DNA of 64,000 bases from Seiridium cupressi (lineage: Eukaryota > Ascomycota > Sordariomycetes > Amphisphaeriales > Sporocadaceae): NCBI GenBank assembly GCA_036674765.1, contig JARVKI010000109.1:62001-126000 (forward strand), read 5' to 3'. This document shows positions 43,164 to 53,810 of this stretch, piece after piece. The notes beneath the pieces were generated by a model. That model made no database searches. It was not told the origin of the DNA and saw only the letters and a program-made list of their open reading frames with translations. Positions within the stretch are counted from its first letter, which is position 1. Each line of letters starts with the position of its first letter. Both the position numbers and the translations under genes were made by a program.

Positions 43164-46084
43164 CTAAGTAAGCTTCAATTTTTTCCTGCTCTTGATAGTA
43201 GAAGAATGGTCTGACCCTAGGGCCGCCTTGGATAACTCGGATGCCTGTCGGAACATATGTTCTGCCTCTTCGTGCTTCTCTAGGCTGCCGAGCACAAGAG
43301 CTAGGTTATACATGCACTCTGGTATGCGAGGATGGTTCCGACCAAAAGTCCTGTGATACCCTTCAAGGGCTTGTCTTTGCAATGTTTCTGCATTCACGTA
43401 TTCTCCTTGGTCGTGATATACAAGTGCTAAATTATTCATGCTTCCAAACGTCGACGGATGCTCTTGCCCCAATACCAGGCTTATTGACTCGAGTACCTGG
43501 CGTTGCATTTGCTCCGCCTCGGTAGCTTTTCCTTGCTGGCGGAACAAAATGCCAAGAGTAGCCATTTTACTGAGTGTGGAAAGATGGTCCCTGCCATGTA
43601 TCGATTCCGTCTGCTTGAGCGATTCTCGGTGTAGTTACTCGGTCTCATTATATTTCCCTTGCCTACTTAGCACACGAGCGAGATTATCCATGTTATTAAG
43701 TGTAGATTGATGGTATCGACCTAGTACCAATTCCTTTTCTTTGATTAGTTCCCGGTGTACATGTTCCGATTCTTCGTACTTCCCCTGGTTATTAAACATA
43801 CTGGCGACGTTAGTCATGCTCTCAAGTGTCGCTGGATAGTGCCGACCCAGCACCGATGTTCTCTGTTTGGGGATTTCCCGGTTTATCTGCTCCGACTCCT
43901 TGTGTTTTCCACGTTTGCCAAGCACAACGGCAAGGTTACTCATGGTGTTGAATGTCATCAGATAGTTTCCGCGGAAAACTGATTGCCCGAGTTCGACCGT
44001 ATGCCGATAAAGATGCTCTGCCTCTTTGTATTTCCCAAGCCGACTGTAGCTTGCTGCAACCACGGTTAAAAGACTTCCCTTTGCCCTGTCGTCGTTACAG
44101 TCTTCTAGCACTTGTACAACATTTGTGCGTGCGGCATATATCTCATCCATATCTGTCGGTTTTTATCATCCGGGAATGGAAACCCTTTGGAAAGGCGCTG
44201 CATAACATTTGTGCTACTAGTTGTCCACTCGCGTTTGATCCAGTTCCGTGTTGCCAGTCGGACTAGACGATGCACATCAAATGATTCCGGTTCCTCCCGT
44301 ACGATGATAAACTGTATCCTTTTAAAATTCCAATTGCCGCATTCTTAGCTCTCTCATTTCGAGCAGGAGGTAATAGCGATACCGGAATGTCCTTTTCGGC
44401 GAGGAAACATATAAACTTTAGGTACCTAATCGCTAATGGGTGAGATTGTGCTAGGCGTTGAAATGAGATAAGCCGGGTTATGGCAATGGGGTTTGTATTC
44501 TTTAAATAACGGCTCCGGTCCTCGAAGCCGACACTGAATCGCTCGATATGGGTCTTGTCTGACGAAAGGCAATACTGAAGATATGCTGTTGTTGTTTCCC
44601 CCGTCCGTGCTAGGGACGCAGAGGCTTGCCTATTGCGAGAGGGAGATAAGCTAATAGACGAAGCAAGTCTACTGTGTTTTTCCTGTTTCGAAGTTGCTTT
44701 TCTTCTAAACCACTTTGTAACATACTAAGCGCTTCGCTCTCAGTTAGTTCTTCTATCGGGAAGGTATTTTTCCTGGAGATATCCAGGCGAATGGTAATTT
44801 TATGGTTTCGAGTAGTGAACAGAATTGAGCATTGCCGACTGAAAGGGAAGAAATCCTGCAGACGTTGGCTGACAAGAAGACTTAAGGAGTCCAGATTATC
44901 AATATGCATCCGCCAATTTGCTTCACTCTTCTCAAGAGCCGGTTTGACGAGTAGTATTACATCTGCCTTCTCGTCATCGATACCCGGTACCTGGAGCGAT
45001 TGGCTAATTTTTCGACAGGCGTTTCCACAAGTAACTTTAGTTATAGCCGGAATCCAAAATACGGAACAACTTGGGTTTTGGTCGCGAATATGGTATGCGG
45101 TTTCAATGGCGATTTGCGTTTTACCGACACCCCCAGACCTTCAACCGCAACCCTTGGGCAATCATTTCTTCTTGCGCTCGGTAGGACCATTCGGACTATT
45201 TCTTTAAGAACAATATCTCTTCCGACAAAGTCCTCATTCTGGCCAAATGGGACTTCGAAGTGAGTTTTCTCATTTGCATCCAAATCAAGGCGGCCATTGG
45301 AACCTTGAAGGCGAAGCTTGGGCTCCTTGTTCCAGACCAGCGAGTCGTGCAGTTCACCTGTACGATTTTCGATTGCCTCCAATAAACGACTCATTGCGTT
45401 CCTTTCGCCCTCTCCATAGATCAGCGGTATGAAAACCTCAAATATACCAAGTAAACAATACGCGATATCCTCATCTTTCGTGATTTGGCGGCTGCGTGGC
45501 CAATTCGTCCGCTCATGGACGGAGAATAGGGAAAGCGGACTTCCTCGAAGCGCGGGAATCTTGATCTTAGTGATGTCATGGATCTGGTTCTCCAAAGATA
45601 TCTTGTCGCCTAAGAGCTTGCCTTCGACGGAGAAGAACGTGACGGATACAGGGGCAAGAAGCTCCTGGAGCGTCCAGCCTCTAGTGAACCATTTACTTTT
45701 CTGGAATTGTCACACCTATGAGATAGGTTGCTGGTTAGCCCGCTCCGAAACGTCTGATAGATGTGCGTAGCAATGAGTCGCATTCCGATACCACTGGAAC
45801 ATGGAATTAATGGCTTCTAATAGCTCACTATAATTTGACTTATTTATACAGCAAGTGTCTATCCAGAAATATCGCAGACCATCAGAAGCAGCTTGTGTCC
45901 GGCAGAACTCGAGCTTCTGGTATTCCTTTCTTTGGGTTGCCGTTCCGTCCAGAATATCTTTGAATATGACTTCTTCATTGGGCTTGCCCCAGGCATGCGA
46001 AAGTATAGCATACTCGGGTATCTCGGCTTCAAGTCACTCCGTCAAGGCATTGCTACCATCATCCTCGCACTTGAGGAGCCGCAT
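43164..46084 (-). pseudogene. Broken NLR-like gene: HET - NB-ARC - TPR
   Basis: Reading right to left: start MRLLKCEDDGSNALTE (ATG 46082-46084), then an in-frame TGA (46034-46036), then IPEYAILSHAWGKPNEEVIF, RYFWIDTCCINKSNYSELLE, SKWFTRGWTLQELLAP and DEDIAYCLLGIFEVFIPLIY, a full HET domain. The linker FEVPFGQNEDFVGRDIVL opens an NB-ARC domain whose P-loop (GVGKTQIAIE) is out of frame by one base at the G-run near 45128-45136. Then come CSILFTTRNHKITIRL, LLRLLAYLPLAI, another shift near 44626, EPESFDVHRLVRLATRNW after a shift near 44312, and finally at least seven TPR units of the kinesin-light-chain type (GKYKEAEHLYRHTVELGQSV and so on). A TAA at 43635-43637 interrupts the TPRs between ETE and LHRES. 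Two more stops at 45710-45718 could be part of an intron. Intact relatives act in fungal non-self recognition. Confidence 0.85.
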
Positions 46085-47155
46085 GCTCACAGGAACTTGT
46101 CCCGAGCGGATAGACGAGGGTCTACCTGAAGTTGGAAGTTTGGTGATGATCCGATTACTTCGCAAGGCTCGGCTGAGGTGGGGTTGGCTGCCTCCGTGTA
46201 GCTTGTTTCACTTTCGTGGTTCAGTAAATATGTGGTTGAGCTGACACGTGTGTGTCGCTCTGGGAGAAGCGACGGTGAGATCTGGCTCAATATCGAGAGC
46301 GAACAATGCACAAAAAACGTGCTGCATACATGTAGCTGGCTCGAATGCTTAATACATAATGCAGGTTCCTCAAGCCCCGTCACCTTCCGGCAGAGGCTGT
46401 GGGGCCGAGAATGCAAAGTAAGGCGCAGGAACCCGGAAGGTCAACATTTCGGCCTCCATTACTCAGAAGTCGAAATTATACTAGAAGATGTCCGAAGTCT
46501 AGAGGCAACAGGGCATAACCATTCCAGTTATCGTGTGAGCTTTAGAATGACCTGGGATGTAACAAGTAACATATTGTTCAAGGCAAAAAAATACGCTTGT
46601 GAAATAGTGCGATTTCGGTAGCTTTTGGCAGCATTCGGAGCAGTGGGTCCGATTTTACGTCGGTGCGACCGACCTTAGTCCGGATAGGATGGTCTTACCT
46701 TGAATTTCCCATCGTGCACCGTCATGCTGAAATGGTAGGAGATCTTTATTAAGTGTCAGATACATGAAATCTGTGATCAAACATGGCGTGCAAATCTGAC
46801 AATCAATGCATGTTATTGGAAGACTTTGTGCTCATACTTCTCGGTGAAGAATGATCTGAAAGGGCAAGGACAGTTGAATATTCATTTGTGACGTCATTTT
46901 TTCAATGTGTCCATCATCACCTCGTAAGTCTGCGCGACGACAGCACTACGCTCGGTTCAACCCTCTCACATCTCAACACCACAAAACAATCATCAAGAGA
47001 ACACTTCCGCTTACGTTCAAGCTACACGACGGTCTCACATCAAATGCGATAAGCTCTTGCTGAGCATCAGTCATCAGCCCCATAATTCCGGTCCACTTGT
47101 CACAACATACAGGACACACACCAGCTAGTGACCTCAGTATCGGTCCATCAACACC
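46085..47155. other. Intergenic stretch with right repeat copy
   Basis: Carries the right copy of the direct repeat and the promoter region of the MDR gene. Short open frames here lack motifs. Confidence 0.5.
46335..46384 (+). repeat. Diverged direct repeat, right copy
   Basis: Matches 42816-42865 at 40 of 50 positions; several differences are C/T or G/A. Lies about 250 bp upstream of the broken NLR gene's start. Confidence 0.7.
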
Positions 47156-48181
47156 ATGGCCGAAAACAATGAACAACAGACCATGAGAGCATGGCTTTAC
47201 AGCTCTGCTTCAGGCGGCCTCGAGAAAGCACTCAAGCTCTCCGAGGCCACGGTGAAGCCGCTATCCGGCGACCAGGTCCTTGTCAAGGTTCACAGCACCT
47301 CGCTGAATCCCGCCGACTACAAGATGCCCGAGCTAGGCATGCTTGCACGCCTCGCCGTTTCCACTCCTGCCTCTCCCGGCATGGACTTCTCTGGCACTGT
47401 TGTAAAGGTCGGAGACGCTGTTAAATCAGCTGATACATTCCGTGTCGGCGAGAAGGTGTTCGGCAGAATCGCACCCCAGCAACATGGTACTCTGGCGGAA
47501 TTTATTGCTGCGAAGCCTGAGGGGATCGCCAGATTGCCTGACGGTGTTAGCGAGGGGGATGCTAGCTGCGTTGGCACCGCTGGCTTGACCGCATATCAGA
47601 GTATTGCACCACACGTTAAAGCCGGTGATAAGATCTTTATCAATGGTGGAAGTGGTGGCACTGGAACGTTTGGTATCCAGTTTGCCAAGGCCCTCGGCTG
47701 TCATGTTACGACGAGCTGTTCCACCAAGAACGTGGAGCTAGTCAAGAGTCTTGGAGCAGACGAGGTGATCGATTATACGAAGGAGAATGTCAGCGAGACA
47801 TTAAAGTCAAAGGGCCTGGTTTTCAAGCACGTTGTGGACAATGTCGGCACTCCAAACGACCTATTCAAGGCAGCAGACCATTTCCTCGTTCCAGATGGAA
47901 AATTTGTGCAGATCGGTGGGGAGATGTCGCTCATCTCTGCAAGTACCTTGGTATCCAGGTCCCTCCTGCCATCCTTCCTTGGAGGTGGTAAGCGATCGTT
48001 TCAGTTCATGGTTCTCCAACCCAAGCATGATGAATACGTGCATATCGGTAAGCTCATGCAGGAGGGCAAGGTCAAGGCGGTCATCGAGGAGACATTTGAC
48101 TTTCAAAATGCTCCCAAAGCGTTCGAAAAACTGAAGAGCAAACGAACAAGGGGAAATGTCGTGGTCAAAGTTGCGAAATAG
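47156..48181 (+). CDS. Zinc-free MDR oxidoreductase (quinone-reductase-like)
   Basis: A single exon of 341 residues, the normal length. N-terminal GroES-like domain: VKVHSTSLNPADYKMPELG and SPGMDFSGTVVKVGD. NADPH-binding Rossmann part: IFINGGSGGTGTFGIQFAKALG (about residues 161-182), CHVTTSCSTKNVELVKSLGADEVIDY and GKFVQIGGE. The end ENAPKAFEKLKSKRTRGNVVVKV-type segment (here FDFQNAPKAFEKLKSKR) is typical. Zinc-ligand Cys clusters of alcohol dehydrogenases are missing, so it belongs with zeta-crystallin/quinone reductases or reticulon-4-interacting-protein-like enzymes that reduce activated double bonds with NADPH. Substrate unknown. The leader sequence before the Met is CA/TC-rich as in many fungal 5' UTRs. 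Confidence 0.9.
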   Translation: MAENNEQQTMRAWLYSSASGGLEKALKLSEATVKPLSGDQVLVKVHSTSLNPADYKMPELGMLARLAVSTPASPGMDFSGTVVKVGDAVKSADTFRVGEKVFGRIAPQQHGTLAEFIAAKPEGIARLPDGVSEGDASCVGTAGLTAYQSIAPHVKAGDKIFINGGSGGTGTFGIQFAKALGCHVTTSCSTKNVELVKSLGADEVIDYTKENVSETLKSKGLVFKHVVDNVGTPNDLFKAADHFLVPDGKFVQIGGEMSLISASTLVSRSLLPSFLGGGKRSFQFMVLQPKHDEYVHIGKLMQEGKVKAVIEETFDFQNAPKAFEKLKSKRTRGNVVVKVAK

Positions 48182-50235
48182 TTGATGAACTCTAGGCTGA
48201 GAAATATGCGAGTCTTCAAGAATGATACACGCAGCAGCTGATACCGAGAAATCGAGAGAGCAGAGATGCGACCTCAGGAGGCATTGTGAGGTATGGATAT
48301 GGTTTAAGGGATTACCAACTCGACCAATCTAAAATCGTGGTGTGCCGTATTCCTGACTTGTGTATAAGGAAATGACTCAAATGATAATGAAAGCAGCACA
48401 AGTTTGCACCAATTAATGCCGTGTCGCCCTGATCGCGGTGCTATCAATGCGATGCCAGATCTTAACGATCAAGTTGTGGATATTGACGATGCTCCCTCAG
48501 TGTCTGTACTAACAGTCGGAGAATATGGCACCGGATAGATGAAATGTTTCTTCTGACTCGATTTCTCTATTGCAAGTATGTGCCGGTTGTTAGGTCAGTT
48601 AGTTTGGCGGGTGTGGAGCTCTGGCCCAATGCTTATGTACCAGCTGCCAGTCAGTCATAACGATGTAACGTATTGACGTGAAGCCCGCGGATTATTCACT
48701 GGTAATTTCCGGACAAGAAGAAATCTGAACAACTGCTCTCGAGTTTTCTTGCCATCAACTGACTATCACATCAAAGTTTTCTTACCAGGTTGCGAGCTTG
48801 GTGGATACAATGTAGTCATCGGTGTGCAGGCCCGCGGCTTAAGGCCCTGGGCCAAAGCAAAAAAATGGTTTCGGCCCTTACCCACGGCGGTAGATCGACG
48901 CAGGATCACACCTTACTCCAAGCGGCAAGGCCACACGGATCCAGGGCGGGCCAAAGAAAAGCTCTTCTGTCCGACTCGGCAAGACCAGCAAGGTCGCTCG
49001 CTCACCTTCTGACTGGTGTGCTGCTTAAGGCGGGAAGCGTAGTCAGATGGAACCGAAATCAATCTCATTCCCATGCTCCTTCGTTTCATGAAGGATTGTG
49101 GTTCATGCGCCTTGATCCGCGGAGACGCCAGGTGAGCAGGACATGTCGTGTCACAGACCTGGCGGACGTGCGATCGAAGCGACCGTAGCCGTGGTGGGGT
49201 GTTGCCTTCACAGCAAGCCACTTGCGCCGTCCAAACACCCAGCTTTTCACTGCGACATGTCTTATTGGGCCATGGCGGGATGTCGCCCTCATTGACTCCT
49301 GACCAACCGACACCGCCAGTCTCTCCAACGATTGGACATCAGCTGCAACCCGTACCTGCAGCGTGTTCCAGCACATGGGTCCTGGGCTCTGGCGCCAAAT
49401 CAAGCCGCAAAGACGTGTTGGGTTTTGGTGCAATTTTATGGGGTAAAGTTTGCGTAAGGAGAATGCTGCCATTGGATTGCCATGGCCTCATGATGTGTGC
49501 CCCAAACGCAATTTGTTATGCTTGGATCCATTTACCTAATGGTAGCCACATCGACCCATCACGCGGCTACCCCAGATTTTGCTGCGATGCCGTTAACTGC
49601 AAAGCGCCTTACGAGGTCGGATCTGCCAAGGTTTGCAAATTTTCAGGGCAAAGCAGCAAAACTTTTCAGCTAAGCATGCTGTCATGGGGCCCCTTACTAA
49701 CCGCAAAGGGCATTTCGATGCCCGAAAACCTGTACCCGCCGTGCAAAGCTCTGCAAGCTTTCCCCGGATTTTGCGTCGGAGCTCACCTAAACCGCCAGTT
49801 CCCGCCAGTTGCCCTGCCCTTTCCCACTTGGTCGGTTCGCTTCATCCAAAGGTAAAATTTTTATTCGCGTCATTCGTTGCTATTTTTGCGAGTACGTAGC
49901 TACGTACCTACTCACATGTCTCACCAAAAAATCTGCATCGGACTCCAGCCCAGGGTTGTTAGTCAGACAACTTGGAGCTTTGTAGCAGATGGCCAAGGGG
50001 CAATGTATTACCATGACACATCGTAACAAAGCCGTCTCCATCGATCTCACGATGCGTATATTAAGCCCTTCCCTCCAACCTTTGGGGTTGCGGCGAATGC
50101 ACAATATTCGGTACTATCAAACAATCTCTCGACCTACTCACAAATCCGTGGCCACATAAACTACATCAAAGTCGTGAAGGTCTTCCCCAACAGAGAACAG
50201 CCTAAAAAAGTCTCGAAACACCACAAACAACAGAA
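48182..50235. other. Large intergenic stretch (about 2 kb)
   Basis: Frames up to 235 codons (49148-49855, plus) have no recognisable motif and read as Cys/Pro/Ser-rich noise, so none is called. The last 100 bp (CA-rich, aacaacag) looks like the leader of the next gene. Confidence 0.45.
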
Positions 50236-50679
50236 ATGTCCTCCTTCACTGTTACCGAGCCACACCCGACTATCCCTCAGGGATCATACACCCGTGCTGG
50301 TCGCGGCGGCGCTGGCAACTTCTTCCGTGCTCCCGTCACCACTCCCTCCGCAGGCATTGCAACAGTTACCAAGCCCCTGCCACCAACCGGCGAGCGCTTC
50401 TACTCTGGCCGTGGCGGCGCAGGAAACGCCCGCTCTGCTGCTGACCGTAACGTCGTGTCGTTCGACGAGCAGTACAAGTTGCAGAGCCACATCGAGGGTA
50501 GACCAACTGGTCACGTCGGCCGAGGCGGTGCTGGCAATGTCTACGGCGCTAGCTCTGCCTCAAGCCAGCGCAAGGACAGCGATGCTAGCAGCCACCGAAG
50601 CAACAGCAGCTCCGGCAGCGTCAAGTCGGGCTTCCTCCGACGACTGAGCAGCATCAGCTCCAAGGGACCCCACCCTTAA
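50236..50679 (+). CDS. Par32/DUF3602-like protein with GRGGAGN repeats
   Basis: A single exon of 147 residues. The motif GRGGAGN occurs three times (about residues 22-28, 58-64 and 95-101), preceded by aromatic/Ser contexts (GSYTRA, ERFYS, TGHV). This is the hallmark of DUF3602, which includes yeast Par32/Amu1, a phosphoprotein controlled by TORC1 and Npr1 that inhibits Mep ammonium permeases; that role is known for yeast only. The rest is Ser/Arg-rich, disordered and rich in phosphorylatable sites (SSASSQRKDSDASSHRSN). It ends with a basic Ser-rich tail. No membrane segment. Likely cytosolic regulator. Confidence 0.9.
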   Translation: MSSFTVTEPHPTIPQGSYTRAGRGGAGNFFRAPVTTPSAGIATVTKPLPPTGERFYSGRGGAGNARSAADRNVVSFDEQYKLQSHIEGRPTGHVGRGGAGNVYGASSASSQRKDSDASSHRSNSSSGSVKSGFLRRLSSISSKGPHP

Positions 50680-52142
50680 GAGAGGTCTACCTGTCACTGG
50701 CGTTTACTCATTTTTACTTTTCAATTCTCCCTCTCTTCACTCATCAGCACGGCGCACAATGGAGTTTTCGGTTCCCCAAGACGAGGGCAAAAACATAAAC
50801 GGCGACGAAACAATGACTACATTACGGGGCCTCAGAACAAACGGGGTCAAATGATTGTTTGGATTTATACCCACGACACGATATGGACCACAGCGATATC
50901 ATCGGTCTTTCCTGTTTCTTTACAGCGAGCGATGAACAAATTATGGTATGAAACGTGTCGCCCCTGGCTGGCAGACTCCAGGGGATATGATGAATTGGGA
51001 ATCAGACCAAGGGCATTTGGCAAAGCAGGTGTTTGTTTCTGGTGAATTTCGGTTTGGCATGATGCGAATATACCCCCCAATAGCAAGCGATTTGATTTTT
51101 TAATAGAGTTTCAAGAACTCTGGCTGGAATGGAAAGGATCCGTATATGGACTAGGCATACTATCATGTTGTCGCCATCAATCAATATAGACAATATCAAC
51201 GTACCAAGCTTTTACCTTCTTTGTGACCATGTACCAATTGAATACATTTCGTGGTGTTCCCCTCACGTCTCCGGGACTAGAACGAGATTACCTAAATCTT
51301 AGCCCATTGCCAGCTTGACGGGTGCACCAATGTTTCATGCTGGGCGTTAGGCTCACGCCGATCTCCCGGTACTTGAGAGCCAGTCCATCGACTCCCAACC
51401 CAGGGACCAAACTCAAAAAAGTCGAACTTGATTCAAACATCATAATGACTTTGCCATTTGGCATCCGTGGAACCCGCGCGAGCTAATCATGTGTCGCGAA
51501 TACTACACGGGGTGTCGGAATGGCCAGCGGTTGCGCGTACATGGTGCAGTATTGCAGTCGATTTGCGTAATACGCGACTACCCTAGAACGGTAAGTGATC
51601 TGGTCATATTAGTTATTCCAAATCCTTTCGACTTTTGAAGAATGCTTCGATCAGATGTCGCTTCAACCGACCTGGTGTCTTCTGTCAGTAACGTTGCTTG
51701 CATCTGTGCAATTTGTCAATGGGGGGCCATTCTTCATCGTTTCTAGCTCGTAGATTCGACTAGCGGGCAGAAGAGTGGTACAGAGCGAGCGGGAACCCCA
51801 GCGCTTTGCTTTTGCAATGCCTGTTACTCAAACGATAATCACTACGAGTATTCACATATCTCAAATGAATTTGAGCACCTCGAGGCAAGTGGGAGAGTGG
51901 GACAAGAAAGCGCATTACTTAAAGAAATGGTTCGAAAACCTGGCATTCACATATACAACCGCTGCCAATATGTACAGGTAAATTGCCCTTGTCTTTCGGA
52001 GGTTGCCCATAACTGTCGCCACTGTACAACTGTCGTCAGCCTTCCTGGGTATCTCGCTTTCTCAATGATGCAATTGTCGCCTTTTCTTTCTCCTCTTCCC
52101 TTGTTTTCCATATGCCCATTTCCGGCCCAAGATGCAAACCCT
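50680..52142. other. Intergenic stretch
   Basis: No gene supported; includes 3' ends of the Par32-like gene and the carboxylesterase gene. Confidence 0.5.
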
Positions 52143-53810
52143 CTAGTACCACAAGGCTTTGTTCCAGTAGACGACCTTGTCAAGCGCCAAGTCGTCGTCC
52201 TGGATGTACATGCTGGTGTTGAAAACCAACTCGGTACCGGCCGTCGACTCGTTGTACAGCGGCCAGAACAACTTGTCGTCGGCCCATTCAGTGTTAGGGT
52301 TGCCGCTCAGTATGAAGGACAGGAGGTACTTTTGCATTGTGACGGCGACGGTCGCGTCGACACTGGAGCTGCCCATACCGCCACCAGCACCACCGGGGCC
52401 GCTTGAGGTAGAGTTGCCTGATGTCGAGTTTCCGGTCGAGACGGCGCTGGTTGCGGCAGCGGCGGCGGACGAGGTAGTGGTCGTCGTGTCTGAGGAAGAG
52501 GTGTCGAGGCTGTAAGTGCTGTACCAGTAGTAGCTTTGATCAGTACCGTGCGTGGCGCTGTCGAGCGCGACCATGGCCTTCCAGGTCTGGTTGTTCAGGG
52601 CGTTGGTCAGAGCCAGGTTGTGGGCAGTCAAGTCGAAATGCTGCTTCATGTCGGCGAATCGCAAGCCAGCGCTCGTGTAGTCCTCCTCGGGATAGTATGC
52701 AAGAATCTGGTCAACAACCGAGTCCTCGATGGCGGGGAAGAAGACGCGGAGCTCCCTGGCGACGTCGTCCTGGGTATCAACACCAGAGTAGGCCTGCGAG
52801 TTGGCCTCGTGCTGTTCGTGAGAGATGACGACAGGACCGGAGAAGTTGAATCGCTTCTGGTAGAACTGCGCCTCGTAGGTATCGGCGATGATGAGACCAT
52901 CGACGCGGGGCTGGAACTGGTAAGTGTAGTCGCTCACGACCGTACTGGCGGCATCGGCGAGTGTATCGAAATCAACGGCACGCATGCAGGTGAGATCACC
53001 ACCAGTGCAGCCAACTGCGGTTGAAACGTTCTGCCAGAAAGCCTCGGCGTGCTGGTGGCCAGCGCCGGGGACGAAACCAGGCGACATGACGTAGGCCTTC
53101 TGGAAGAGCTGCTCCGCGCGGCCGGCGAAGCGAGTCATCTGGAAGAGCACATGAGATCCACCGGCGGAAAAGCCCATGGCGGTTACGTCCTCAGGGTTAC
53201 CGCCGAAGTTGCTGATGTACCTGCGCACCCACTCGAAGGCTTGGGTGACATCCCAGACGGCCGTGTTGGCAATGCCGCCCTGGTGGTTGAAGGAGGGGCC
53301 GTTGGCGAGACCAGTCATGCCCAGACGGTAGTTGTAAGACACGAAGATGAAGTCGGTGCTGAGATCGAAGAAACCCTCGGGGGTATTCTCAGCCTTGGAA
53401 CCGCCAGTAAACCCACCACCGTAAGTCCACACCAGGACAGGCAAATTGCGACCAGCGGCATCAGCGGGCGCCCAGATATCCATGTATAAGCAGTCCTCGG
53501 AGGAGGAGCAGGCCACATCAGCGTCGGCGAGGTCACCAGTGTTAACATCTGTTTCCACAGGGGGCCATTCAGGAGCAGCCCAGCGAAGATCGCCGGTAGG
53601 AACAGCGGCAAAGCGAATGTTCTGGTACTTGTAGTAGCCGACAGTGGTGTTACCACCAATGGCCTGGATGGTGCTGTAATCAAGGGTGACTGTGGGAAGG
53701 TCGCCGCTCGTGGTTGTAGAAGCTACTGACGAGTTCTCGGCGCGCTGGGCATTCTGACATGTTACCAGCGCCGCTGTGGAAAGCAGCAAACAAGGGAGAA
53801 CTGACCGCAT
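52143..53810 (-). CDS. Secreted type-B carboxylesterase
   Basis: A single exon of 555 residues with signal peptide MRSVLPCLLLSTAALVTC. The alpha/beta-hydrolase features of the carboxylesterase/lipase group are in order: YQNIRFAAVPTGDLRWAAP, SEDCLYMDIWAP, oxyanion GGG at 131-133 in VWTYGGGFTGG, nucleophile Ser215 in AMGFSAGGSH, a His421 in SATHGTDQSYYWY as likely catalytic His, and an acidic residue near 332-335 (SHEQHEANSQ). Residues about 438-483 are a Ser/Thr/Ala/Gly insert (TTTTTSS, GPGGAGGGMG) placed before the last helices, probably O-glycosylated. Substrates may be plant-wall or lipid esters or toxins of others; not readable. No intron is needed. Confidence 0.9.
   Translation of the reverse strand: MRSVLPCLLLSTAALVTCQNAQRAENSSVASTTTSGDLPTVTLDYSTIQAIGGNTTVGYYKYQNIRFAAVPTGDLRWAAPEWPPVETDVNTGDLADADVACSSSEDCLYMDIWAPADAAGRNLPVLVWTYGGGFTGGSKAENTPEGFFDLSTDFIFVSYNYRLGMTGLANGPSFNHQGGIANTAVWDVTQAFEWVRRYISNFGGNPEDVTAMGFSAGGSHVLFQMTRFAGRAEQLFQKAYVMSPGFVPGAGHQHAEAFWQNVSTAVGCTGGDLTCMRAVDFDTLADAASTVVSDYTYQFQPRVDGLIIADTYEAQFYQKRFNFSGPVVISHEQHEANSQAYSGVDTQDDVARELRVFFPAIEDSVVDQILAYYPEEDYTSAGLRFADMKQHFDLTAHNLALTNALNNQTWKAMVALDSATHGTDQSYYWYSTYSLDTSSSDTTTTTSSAAAAATSAVSTGNSTSGNSTSSGPGGAGGGMGSSSVDATVAVTMQKYLLSFILSGNPNTEWADDKLFWPLYNESTAGTELVFNTSMYIQDDDLALDKVVYWNKALWY

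Noticed and set aside
49148..49855. Plus-strand open frame of 235 codons
   Set aside because: Cys/Pro/Ser-rich with no recognisable family; overlapping minus-strand frame is equally long in part, so neither is supported.
52177..53024. Plus-strand frames over the carboxylesterase
   Set aside because: Antisense shadows of a clear single-exon esterase.
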